Origin: Bacteriovoracaceae bacterium UBA7317
Lineage (GTDB): Bacteria; Bdellovibrionota; Bacteriovoracia; Bacteriovoracales; Bacteriovoracaceae
Direction: 5' to 3'
NCBI GenBank assembly: GCA_002474345.1
Contig: DKQD01000157.1
Coordinates: forward strand, 1-6,374
DNA: 6,374 nucleotides
How positions within the stretch are numbered: position 1 is the first letter of the stretch; each line of letters begins with the position of its first letter. Shown here piece after piece: positions 1-6,216 of this stretch. The notes beneath the pieces were generated by a model that was not told the origin of the DNA, did no database searches, and was given only the letters and a program-made list of their open reading frames with translations. The position numbers were made by a program, and so were the translations under genes.

Positions 1-567
1 GAAGGTGAGTGGCAATTAAATACAGACTCCACACGCCAACACGATATTGAATTTATCCAAGCCATGATTGATGAAATTTCTATGATTCATCAAGTGGATT
101 CTTCAAGAATCTATGCTACAGGCTATTCTTTAGGATCAATGTTTACCTATGAGATTGCCTGTCAGATGAGCGATCGCTTTGCATCCATTGCTTCATTTGC
201 GGGAACCATGCCGATTACTCACGGTCAATGTGAACCCCAACGATATGCACCAATTTTACATATTCATGGAGATGATGATTGGATCATTTCTTACAGCGAT
301 ACGTGGACGTGGAAAGCATGGGATGAAGTAGGACCTATGCGAAATATTTCGGATTTAATCGACTTTTGGCAAAGTAAATATGCCTGTCAAAGTCAAAATC
401 AAACGGATTTTCCTTCAGCTACTCATTTTATTTACAATGATTGTAATCAAGAGGCACGTGTTGAACATTATCGTTTACATGGGACAGGACATAAGTGGCC
501 GAGTACGATTAATGGTGTGTCCACACATCGTGTGATTTGGGAATTTTTAAGTAACGTCTCTCTCTAA
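1..567 (+). CDS. Secreted PHB depolymerase / feruloyl esterase-like alpha/beta hydrolase, C-terminal part (5' end outside window)
   Basis: The reading frame is open from base 1, so the 188 residues seen are the C-terminal portion of a longer protein; the ATG at 64 is internal. The family is the PHB-depolymerase/LpqC-like esterases (COG3509 type), which are usually exported and cleave ester bonds in polyesters or aromatic esters. Visible residue numbering starts at base 1. The nucleophile elbow is GYSLG with Ser43 (bases 127-129). It is followed by a family-typical Cys-x-x-x-(S/P)-x-x-F-A segment. The acid is Asp93 in HGDDDWIISY, matching the HGxxDxxVPY pattern. The base is His164 in HGTGHKWP (bases 490-492), matching the GxGHxWP signature. 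All three triad positions are present and correctly ordered. Four cysteines in the visible part fit an exported, disulfide-bonded enzyme. The signal peptide would lie outside the window. The exact substrate cannot be told. No clear terminator follows the stop. Confidence 0.85.
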   Translation, partial: EGEWQLNTDSTRQHDIEFIQAMIDEISMIHQVDSSRIYATGYSLGSMFTYEIACQMSDRFASIASFAGTMPITHGQCEPQRYAPILHIHGDDDWIISYSDTWTWKAWDEVGPMRNISDLIDFWQSKYACQSQNQTDFPSATHFIYNDCNQEARVEHYRLHGTGHKWPSTINGVSTHRVIWEFLSNVSL

Positions 568-571
568 TTTA

Positions 572-1277
572 ATTCCCCACATTTCGCAACATACGTATCA
601 AGGCAACTCACTTTATCTTAAATCAGGCGAGCTTCTATTAAAAAGGACTCTTAAGGTTGTTATAAGATCATAGGGCGGAAAAAAAATATTATTATTTCGG
701 GGGGTGGAATATTTCAACTGAAGAAATTAATAATACGCTCTTAGAAAGTGAGTTTGTGAATGATTGTGTGAGCTTTGGTGTGACCGATAAAAATTGGGGT
801 GAGAGGTCTATTTCTGCTGTCATAAGAACTTTAAAGGGCAAAGATTCAATAGACTGCAAGGCTTACCTTTTAGACTACCTTTCAAAAAAACTTTCCCCCT
901 ATAAAGTTCCAAGAGACATTATCTTTTTGGAAAGCTTCCAAAAAAATAGAAGTGGAAAACCAGATAGCGTCAGGATTAGAGAAGATTATCTTGGCCTAGG
1001 AGGAGGTTTAAACCTTAATCATAAAAAGTCTATTGAGGGCCTTAAAGACCAGGTTATGAAGTTGGCATCGGAAAAATTTTGGGTTTCCCAATCGGAACTT
1101 AGTCTAGATGATCTATCACAAAATACTCCAGGGTGGGATTCAATGGCACACCTTGATCTCATTTTAGGGATTGAAGAATCTTTTGGTATTGAAATAACTG
1201 GTCCTAAAGCGGTGAAAATAAAAAAACTTAACGATCTGGTTTCAATGATAGAGGAAAAAAGAGACAGTCTTTCCTGA
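572..1277 (+). pseudogene. Decayed AMP-forming acyl ligase (C-terminal subdomain) fused to an acyl carrier protein
   Basis: The pieces lie in three frames. Frame 2 (about 572-646) encodes a segment with SGELLLK, the GEL..K strand that precedes the hinge in ANL adenylating enzymes. Frame 1 (655-702) encodes GCYKIIGRKKNIIISGG, the core A8/hinge motif, directly preceded by a TAA at 652-654. Frame 3 (705-1274) continues with WNISTEEI and runs to the stop. Between the first two pieces roughly 30 residues normally found there (the TGDL region) are missing. The last piece can be read from a GTG at 756 as 173 residues. It holds the A10 motif NRSGKPD with the catalytic Lys68 (bases 957-959). Residues about 95-168 form a carrier domain with the phosphopantetheine attachment site GWDSM, Ser129 (bases 1140-1142). 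An intact protein would activate a carboxylic acid and load its own carrier. No upstream N-terminal domain is present between 567 and 572. A still-translated C-domain/carrier fragment cannot be excluded. Confidence 0.75.
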
Positions 1278-1298
1278 CAAGGAAAATAATTAAATTAA

Positions 1299-2378
1299 TT
1301 AATTAAACTTTTTTTCAACTTCTCTATAAAGGTTTTTCACCTCTTTTTTAAAAAAAATGGAGCCTTTAGCGTTTAGGTGAGAGGCATCGACAAACTTATC
1401 TCTTCCGTAATGGTCTTTGTAAATCCAAACATGTACGTTTTTATAACCTTTCATTAGGGATGTATAGTAATTTTTAAAATCGGTCTTAACCTCTTTAGGA
1501 AGTTGACGAGACCTAAGTGGAGAGACTGGATATAAAAGGTAAACAAGGCGGATATTATTTTTAGAGGCGAGCTCTGCCATCCTTTTTGCATAATGTTCGT
1601 GAATAGGAGGGATTTTCACTTTGCCTTTTTTTTCAAATATTTGTTCACTATTTTTTTCTCTAACTCTTAAAGCTTTCCTTTTTAGACTTAGTTTTCTTAT
1701 TCTTAGGACCCTGTTTATTTCTCTATAATTGACATAGCCATTGTAGCGGTCAAGAGTTTTTCTTACGACTTCTTGTCTGTCGGCCCTTGGGTCAAAAAGG
1801 CCGCTTTTTAACTCGGGAAGATAGCTATGGATAAGTTTGTAATGAATTGAAAAGGCCTTAAAAAAGTAGGTAAGGACATTCTTTTCAAGCGATGGCCAGT
1901 CCTTTACCCTAAGAGACGTTTTCATTACGTCAAGAACATCCTCATAGCTCATGTAATTTAGTTTCAAGGCCTCCCAATAATCCTTTTCTTTAACAAAGCC
2001 TAATTGTGGACTAACATAGATTGTTTTTGGAGCGGGGTTATTTTTCAGGTAACGTTTGAACATGTAATAGTTTGGGATAATCGTCATGAGGTTTCCACCA
2101 AGGACGAGCGTACTATCTAGTTCATGGGCCCTTATATTCGTCATAGGCAAGGAGCTTCCAAAAAAAATATGGTCAAAAGATCTCTTTTTAGAAGATGGCC
2201 CTGTCATCTTTTTTTGGAAACGAGAAAAACCGTAATTATTATTAAGGATACTTGAAGGGAAGTAAGTAAGGGCCAAAGCAAAGGGGATGTAGATGAGCCC
2301 TGCAAGCAGGCTCCCTTTTTTTAATATTTTAAAAAAGTCACTTCTATTAAAATTGGAAGTAAACAAATTCTTTAGCAT
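1299..2378 (-). CDS. Membrane-anchored SGNH-type DltD/AlgJ-like acyl-transfer partner
   Basis: 359 residues. The ATG at 2378 has a ribosome site (AGGA, 7 bases away) and overlaps the 3' end of the MBOAT gene by 32 bases, so the two are probably co-translated. Residues about 23-42 form one hydrophobic segment after a basic N-terminus, giving an inner-membrane anchor with the rest outside the cytoplasm. The SGNH-like features are FFGSSLP at 72-78 (candidate nucleophile Ser75 or Ser76, GDS position), a GGN at 94-96 that may be the Gly/Asn block, and DASHLNAKG at 331-339 with Asp331 and His334 in the DxxH arrangement. Between them lies a strongly basic stretch (about 198-257). In DltB/DltD and AlgI/AlgJ pairs the MBOAT protein hands acyl groups across the membrane and the SGNH partner places them on a cell-surface polymer; that role is inferred here from pairing and motifs. 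The acceptor is unknown. Symbol withheld because overall similarity to DltD is motif-level only. Confidence 0.75.
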   Translation of the reverse strand: MLKNLFTSNFNRSDFFKILKKGSLLAGLIYIPFALALTYFPSSILNNNYGFSRFQKKMTGPSSKKRSFDHIFFGSSLPMTNIRAHELDSTLVLGGNLMTIIPNYYMFKRYLKNNPAPKTIYVSPQLGFVKEKDYWEALKLNYMSYEDVLDVMKTSLRVKDWPSLEKNVLTYFFKAFSIHYKLIHSYLPELKSGLFDPRADRQEVVRKTLDRYNGYVNYREINRVLRIRKLSLKRKALRVREKNSEQIFEKKGKVKIPPIHEHYAKRMAELASKNNIRLVYLLYPVSPLRSRQLPKEVKTDFKNYYTSLMKGYKNVHVWIYKDHYGRDKFVDASHLNAKGSIFFKKEVKNLYREVEKKFN

Positions 2379-3810
2379 AAAATTTTCCTACTAAAATGAG
2401 AACGAAACAGGCCACAGGATACAAACTCCATCTTAGAAATTTTGGGAACTTTTTTACGGATGAAAGAAGATTCTTTTTTGATTGGTAATAGTGAATGAAC
2501 TCCATCCCGATAATGCTAGCAATAACTAATATAATTTCACCAAAGTGCTGCTTGTGTTCCATAAGGTCTAAAATATCATTAAAATTCCAATAACCAACTT
2601 TTGTAAAGGAAAAGAACTCTTTAATAATATGGAAACCTTCATTTACGTTAGAGGCCCTAAAGAAAACCGAAACGAGGCTCATTAAGGAAAAAGTCACAAA
2701 AATTTGAAAACATTTGAGAAGAATAGGGTGGTTTTTTAATTTCAATCTATTTGTTAAAGCCTCTCTTTTTTTCTCGGTAGCCCGGTCTAAAAGAAGAAGG
2801 GTGCCGTGGAGACCTCCCCAAAAAACATAAGTCCATTTTGGGCCATGCCATAAACCAATAAGCAAAAACGTTAGGAGGGTATTGAAATAAATCATTCTTT
2901 TTCTACCCAAGTGGTTTTGGTTAAGAGGAAAGAAAACATAATCTTTAAACCAGCCACCCATGGTTATATGCCACCGCCTCCAAAAGTCTCTGACTGACGT
3001 GGCGGCAAAGGGTCTATTAAAATTTTGAGTCAGGTTAATTCCAAACACTTTGGCGGCTCCAACTGCGATATCAGAGTAGCCAGAAAAATCGCAAAAGACT
3101 TGGTAACGGAAAAGGAAGGTGGCAAAAATGAGGACGAGGCCTCCGAAATCAAAAACATTGGAGTAGACATGAGCGACAATAATGGAAAGCGAGTCTGCAA
3201 TCACAACCTTTTTAAAAAAACCTGTGAACATTATTTTAAGGCCATCTGTGATCCTTTCATAATCGAGAGAAATTTCCTTTTTAAGTTGAGGAATGATGTT
3301 AGAAGCCCTTTCAATAGGTCCTGCCACTAATTGTGGAAAAAACGAAACGTAAAGTGCGAAACGCAAAAAACCTTTTTCTGCAGGCATTCTTTTTTGGTAA
3401 ACGTCTATGGTGTAGGACATTGTTTGAAAAGTGTAAAAAGAGATGCCGAGGGGAAGCTCGAAAGAGAAGGATTTTAACTGATAGTTTGAAAAGATTGATA
3501 AGAATAGGTTTAGGTTTTCTATAAAAAATTGGCTGTACTTAAAGAAAAATAAAATTCCCAAGTTTCCAAACAGGCTTAAAAAAAGCCAGTTTCTTTTTAC
3601 TAGGCCCTTTGATGCTTCAATTTTTTTTGCCGTGAAAAAATCAAGTGAAGTAGAGAAAAGGATAAGAATGATATAAACCGGTTTCCAATAAGCATAAAAG
3701 AAATAACTTCCTAAAAGGAGAAGAACCGTTCTATAGCGGTAGGAAAGAACGTAGTATAAGACAAAGAGCAAAGGAAAAAAAAAGATAAATTGCACAGAGT
3801 TAAATAGCAA
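2347..3810 (-). CDS. MBOAT-family membrane O-acyltransferase (AlgI/PatA/DltB type)
   Basis: 487 residues, full length for the family: it opens with MLFNS and closes with VYFQF, both typical of AlgI-like proteins. It is very hydrophobic, with many membrane segments. Diagnostic blocks in order are LPLGISFYTFQTMSYTIDVY (119-138), AGPIER (163-168), FCDFSGYSDIA (239-249), NFNRPF (263-268), RDFWRRWHI (274-282) and LIGLWHG (317-323). The invariant MBOAT histidine is His322, and the second conserved histidine is His281. These enzymes sit in the cytoplasmic membrane and move an acyl group from a cytoplasmic donor (acyl-CoA or acyl carrier protein) to an extracytoplasmic acceptor with a partner SGNH protein, here the overlapping downstream gene. 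The start is TTG at 3810: the frame is closed by a TAG 9 bases upstream with no ATG between, and AGGG lies 7 bases before it. Donor and acceptor are not determined by sequence. The convergent ligase-carrier remnant suggests a Dlt-like donor route. Confidence 0.93.
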   Translation of the reverse strand: MLFNSVQFIFFFPLLFVLYYVLSYRYRTVLLLLGSYFFYAYWKPVYIILILFSTSLDFFTAKKIEASKGLVKRNWLFLSLFGNLGILFFFKYSQFFIENLNLFLSIFSNYQLKSFSFELPLGISFYTFQTMSYTIDVYQKRMPAEKGFLRFALYVSFFPQLVAGPIERASNIIPQLKKEISLDYERITDGLKIMFTGFFKKVVIADSLSIIVAHVYSNVFDFGGLVLIFATFLFRYQVFCDFSGYSDIAVGAAKVFGINLTQNFNRPFAATSVRDFWRRWHITMGGWFKDYVFFPLNQNHLGRKRMIYFNTLLTFLLIGLWHGPKWTYVFWGGLHGTLLLLDRATEKKREALTNRLKLKNHPILLKCFQIFVTFSLMSLVSVFFRASNVNEGFHIIKEFFSFTKVGYWNFNDILDLMEHKQHFGEIILVIASIIGMEFIHYYQSKKNLLSSVKKFPKFLRWSLYPVACFVLILVGKFYAKEFVYFQF

Positions 3811-3848
3811 TGCGGTACCCTAAGTAAATAAAAGAAGCACTGCCATCA

Positions 3849-3876
3849 AATATCATTAAAAAAGAATTATTTTCAA
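3849..3876 (-). promoter_or_regulatory. Candidate sigma70-type promoter for the MBOAT operon
   Basis: On the minus strand TTGAAA (3876-3871) is followed after 16 bases by GATATT (3854-3849), four of six matches to the -10 consensus. It lies about 40 bases upstream of the TTG start in the divergent intergenic region. Such matches are common by chance in AT-rich DNA, so this is only a candidate. Confidence 0.3.
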
Positions 3877-3904
3877 GTTAAGAAATTGATATTTTTCAAA
3901 ATAG

Positions 3905-3932
3905 TTGTTTATAAACCTAATCTATTTATGTT
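3905..3932 (+). promoter_or_regulatory. Candidate sigma70-type promoter for the lipoprotein gene
   Basis: TTGTTT (3905-3910) and TATGTT (3927-3932) are spaced 16 bases apart, about 55 bases upstream of the lipoprotein start and pointing away from the MBOAT operon. The position is sensible, but the -10 match is partial and the surroundings are AT-rich. Confidence 0.3.
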
Positions 3933-3987
3933 ATTTTCCCCTTTCAAAAATTCAGAAATTGTAAACCTAAAAAAAAGGAAATCAAAA

Positions 3988-4830
3988 ATGTTCAAAAAAT
4001 TTAGCCTTGGCGTTGTTGCGTCATTAATGTTTCTTGTATCTGCGTGTCACAATACACAATGGGGACCAACGCAAGAAGAAAGAAACGCTGATAAGGTAGA
4101 CTCTTTTATTGACCTGATTAGTGAAAATGAAGGCGTGTTAGATGTAGCAGTACTTAAGGACCTTAACGATACTGAAACTGAGGGTTGGATCGTTGTTAAA
4201 GCGACTTTAGATGAAGGTTACGGTAGTGGAATTTATACATACCAAACTACCTTTGCGATTAATCTAGACGATTACGAGGAAGGAGATACCTGGGATGAGT
4301 TTAGATTAAAGTCCATTGAGAACAACCCTACATATGTTTCTAGTAATGGCAACTATAAATATTTTGGTCTTGGTAGTAATGATGTTACATCTAATGGAGA
4401 TGGAACATATACTGGAGACATCTACAGTGTTGATGCAGGTAAAAGGGTAGAAATGACTTTCTCTGAAGTTCAAGGTACTGCTAAAGATCTTGAAAAAGTT
4501 GCTGCGTTTAAAGAAACATACAAGATGAAAAAAATGCAAGACCTTCTTACTTATGACTTTGGTCTTTCTGAAAAGAGAAGTGAAAATGTTGCTAAGCTCG
4601 TTCTTAACTGGAAAAGAATTTCTAAAAACAGAGCGATGTCAAATGCTGATGCTGATGCTTTCTCAAATAGTCTTATTGGCGTTAACATCAATGAAGCCAC
4701 TCAAGCTTTTAAAAAGAGCTTAGAAGGCGACAAAGCCTCTTTTGAAAGACTTATCGAAAAAGCTGCAGAAGTTAATGGCACAAGCCCAGAAAACATGAAA
4801 AATCTTTTAGATGGTCTTTTGTTAAAATAA
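3988..4830 (+). CDS. Lipoprotein of unknown function
   Basis: 280 residues from the ATG at 3988. The frame stays open back to an ATG at 3886, but 3988 is preferred: an AAGGA ribosome site sits 8-12 bases upstream and this start gives a proper lipoprotein signal (MFKK, hydrophobic core 6-17, lipobox VSAC with Cys20). Residue +2 is His, so there is no Asp retention signal and outer-membrane sorting is possible; that is inference. After a short linker, residues about 30-160 look beta-rich, acidic and Gly/Tyr/Asp-rich (for example YGSGIYTYQTTF at 78-89). Residues about 165-275 look helical, with an Asp-Ala repeat (NADADAF, 219-225) and a Lys/Glu-rich tail. I do not recognise a named family or catalytic motif. 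The gene appears monocistronic, divergent from the MBOAT operon and followed by a hairpin. A structural or binding role at the envelope is possible but unsupported. Confidence 0.85.
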   Translation: MFKKFSLGVVASLMFLVSACHNTQWGPTQEERNADKVDSFIDLISENEGVLDVAVLKDLNDTETEGWIVVKATLDEGYGSGIYTYQTTFAINLDDYEEGDTWDEFRLKSIENNPTYVSSNGNYKYFGLGSNDVTSNGDGTYTGDIYSVDAGKRVEMTFSEVQGTAKDLEKVAAFKETYKMKKMQDLLTYDFGLSEKRSENVAKLVLNWKRISKNRAMSNADADAFSNSLIGVNINEATQAFKKSLEGDKASFERLIEKAAEVNGTSPENMKNLLDGLLLK

Positions 4831-4832
4831 TT

Positions 4833-4868
4833 TTAAAAAAATTGGAGCGCTCTTTACAAAGGGCGCTC
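4833..4868 (-). terminator. Intrinsic terminator between convergent genes, mainly for the minus strand
   Basis: GAGCGCTCTTT (4845-4855) and AAAGGGCGCTC (4858-4868) are complementary apart from one G-U pair. The strong GAGCGC/GCGCTC core forms the stem, and the innermost T/A pairs probably open as the loop. On the minus strand the hairpin is followed by a T-rich run (4843-4831). Read on the plus strand the following sequence has no good U run, so termination of the lipoprotein gene here is less certain. The stem contains the stop codon of the minus-strand gene. Confidence 0.65.
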
Positions 4869-5093
4869 TCTGTAATTCTCGTCCCATAAAAGCTCAAAAA
4901 GAGAGCGGACTCTGAACCCTATTTTATCCAATACCCAAGCCCCCGATAACTGACTTTTAATAGAACTTTCTTCATGATCTTGTTCATGATTAATAGAGAT
5001 CATTTCTTCTTCTAGCCAGTCTTCAAAATAATTATTTTCTGAAAAAGCATGTGTACAGGAAAATAAAAATAGTAAAAGGAGTACTATCTTCAT
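4854..5093 (-). CDS. Small secreted acidic protein, function unknown
   Basis: 79 residues. The ATG at 5093 is preceded by AGGA with a 7-base gap, a good ribosome site. Residues 1-16 are an export signal: one Lys, then an almost pure Leu/Phe/Val core. Cleavage could fall after THA (14-16) or after Ser18. LFSC at 10-13 resembles a lipobox, but Phe at -2 is unusual, so lipidation at Cys13 is uncertain. The mature part is acidic (Glu/Asp-rich at 19-42) and ends with an aromatic segment carrying basic residues (SLFELLWDENYRERPL, 64-79). No family is recognised. It starts ten bases after the stop of the truncated frame at 5267-5103, with the ribosome site overlapping that stop, which is operon-like. 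Its own stop lies inside the terminator hairpin. Confidence 0.65.
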   Translation of the reverse strand: MKIVLLLLFLFSCTHAFSENNYFEDWLEEEMISINHEQDHEESSIKSQLSGAWVLDKIGFRVRSLFELLWDENYRERPL

Positions 5094-5102
5094 CTCTAAT
5101 TC

Positions 5103-5267
5103 CTATTTGTTGTTATTTTTAAGATAAAAAGCGATATGAGGTTTTCCTGATATTTTGGCAGCTCCAAGAGAGCCGTCTGACGAAAATTTGAATTGAGTTT
5201 TTATTTTTTTATTTCCCACTTGTTGTTTCGTTCTATTTAACCTTAGGAAAAACGAAGCGCCCTTTTT
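5103..5267 (-). pseudogene. Probable 3' remnant of a gene truncated at the repeat
   Basis: A 54-codon open frame ends at TAG 5105-5103 and is closed upstream by TAA at 5270-5268. It has no ATG; the only plausible start is a GTG at 5219 without a ribosome site. The last 40 or so residues look like real protein, for example FKFSSDGSLGAAKISGKP (26-43), with balanced composition unlike the surrounding AT-rich noncoding DNA. The TAG overlaps the AGGA ribosome site of the next gene, as in an operon. Its first eight codons lie inside the left copy of the dispersed repeat (from 5243), so the gene's body seems to have been lost at the repeat boundary. Protein family not recognised. Chance openness over 160 bases is possible, so confidence is limited. 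Confidence 0.4.
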
Positions 5268-5398
5268 TTAATCTCCACCAGACCCATTTATCGATCATTT
5301 TTCAAAAAACCTTAAACAGGACGAGAAAAAATACTTAGGCGCGCCCCCAATTCCCAAAATACCTGCCAAGACATCGTATTTTACTTAAATAAGACAAA
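5243..5398. repeat. Dispersed direct repeat, left copy (about 156 bp)
   Basis: This stretch matches 6217-6374 in the same orientation with about 14 differences by eye (roughly 90% identity, mostly transitions, one C-run indel). Invariant blocks include AATACTTAGGCGCGCC (5330-5345), AATTCCCAAAATACCTGCC (5349-5367) and CTTAAATAAGAC. It contains the palindrome GGCGCGCC. No frame is conserved between copies: the indel in the C run breaks every candidate peptide, so it does not look coding. No transposase gene or clear terminal inverted repeats are present. Confidence 0.9.
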
Positions 5399-5762
5399 AT
5401 TCTATTAAAGCTTGATTGGGAGGCCCCCACTGGCGGGTATCTTTTGCAAGGCTGCTTCTCAACTGCATATCAAGTCTCAGACAGTATCCTCTCTTATTTC
5501 TCATCCTAAAAGTTCTTCTTCTTTAGGAGAAACGGCTAAAGTTAATCATTTTTCTTAAATAAAATAAGTTTCTATTAAGCTATTAAGAATGAGAATAGAG
5601 TACTGAACTTTGGACACACACTAGTTTCTTAAATTTTATTTAAAGTATTTTATCGATCAACTCGGGGTTATGTAAATACTCAAATTTAAATTTAAAATTT
5701 AAATTCCTTCAATTTTATAATTATATGTAGGCTTAGCTGTTTTCAAATCTTTTAAAATATTC
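5399..5762. other. Noncoding region with short repeats and inverted repeats
   Basis: About 364 bases with no convincing gene on either strand. It starts with a relatively GC-rich patch (about 5415-5465). A 7-bp inverted repeat TCCTAAA/TTTAGGA (5504-5510 and 5522-5528) has an 11-base loop and no T run. At 5554-5579 a sequence resembles the right end of the repeat plus its flank (CTTAAATAA...TCTATTAA...GCT, compare 5384-5412). At 5647-5660 TTTTATCGATCAA recalls the repeat's ATCGATCATT. The region ends with an AT palindrome (5683-5705). It may be older, decayed repeat material. Confidence 0.5.
5683..5705. repeat. Perfect AT-only inverted repeat
   Basis: AATTTAAATTT (5683-5693) and AAATTTAAATT (5695-5705) are perfect reverse complements around one central A. 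It lies about 60 bases downstream of the minus-strand small gene's stop. The stem is A/T only, so it is a weak terminator or possible protein-binding site; function not shown. Confidence 0.5.
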
Positions 5763-6119
5763 CTAGGCCATAGGAGAATTCTTTAAGTCCATTACTCTAT
5801 CACTATTTTGATATGTGAGAGTTCCTTTTTTCGTTTTTCCATTTTTATTTATTGTTTGAAAAATCACCTTATGTTTACTTGTAATACACTTTTCAGAGTT
5901 TTTTGGACATTTTTCTGGTTTTTCCCGACATTCTATTTGTAAAACTTTTATGGAAAACCCTTTGCTTAAAGATATTCCATTCATAAATTTATTAAAGTCT
6001 CCTCTATTATTAATAATAAAATCCCTAATTTTTTTTTCATCGGAAATTTTATAATCCATAGCCAAGCTGCTCAAAGAAGAAGAGAGAAAAATAAAAAAAG
6101 AGAAAAGTTTAAAGTACAT
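5763..6119 (-). CDS. Small exported basic protein with evenly spaced cysteines, function unknown
   Basis: 118 residues. The ATG at 6119 has an AGAGG ribosome site 9 bases upstream. Residues 1-20 are a Sec signal peptide: MYFK, a Phe/Leu/Ile core, then a Ser/Leu-rich end with likely cleavage after SSLA (17-20), so the product is periplasmic or secreted. The mature part is Lys-rich. Cys64, Cys71 and Cys78 are exactly seven residues apart, within a segment that also has two CxxK/KCxxK-like patches (for example EKCPKNSEKC, 69-78). An odd number of cysteines leaves one free or intermolecular. No family is recognised. It stands alone between the two repeat copies, with AT-rich DNA on both sides and no partner gene. 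Confidence 0.7.
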   Translation of the reverse strand: MYFKLFSFFIFLSSSLSSLAMDYKISDEKKIRDFIINNRGDFNKFMNGISLSKGFSIKVLQIECREKPEKCPKNSEKCITSKHKVIFQTINKNGKTKKGTLTYQNSDRVMDLKNSPMA

Positions 6120-6216
6120 AATCTATTACCTCTAATAAGCTAAGTGAAAAACTAGAAAAAACAAAGGTCCTCAACTTATCGAACATAAAAAAAAAAAAAC
6201 TTTAAAAAATAAAAGG

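Noticed and set aside
171..178. GCGATCGC octamer reminiscent of the cyanobacterial HIP1 motif
   Set aside because: A single occurrence inside a coding gene in 6.4 kb; HIP1-rich genomes would show several, and other features are not cyanobacterial.
1291..1315. AT palindrome plus seven T's between the convergent ligase remnant and SGNH gene as a terminator
   Set aside because: The stem would be A/T only and the T run lies inside the 3' end of the minus-strand gene; too weak to call.
3025..3330. 101-codon plus-strand open frame
   Set aside because: Lies wholly antisense inside the MBOAT gene, whose conserved motifs fix the true frame; the product has no recognisable features.
3333..3524. 63-codon plus-strand open frame
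   Set aside because: Antisense shadow of the MBOAT gene, Arg/Lys-rich composition from reversed Phe/Leu codons.
3886..3987. N-terminal extension of the lipoprotein to ATG 3886
   Set aside because: Would bury the lipoprotein signal peptide 34 residues inside and would overlap the candidate promoter; the ATG at 3988 has the ribosome site.
4306..4539. 77-codon minus-strand open frame
   Set aside because: Antisense to the well-supported lipoprotein gene; no ribosome site or domain seen.
5330..5380. Short minus-strand peptide beginning MSWQVFWELG, shared by both repeat copies
   Set aside because: The C-run indel shifts the frame after about ten residues, so the two copies encode different tails, and there is no ribosome site; more likely noncoding.
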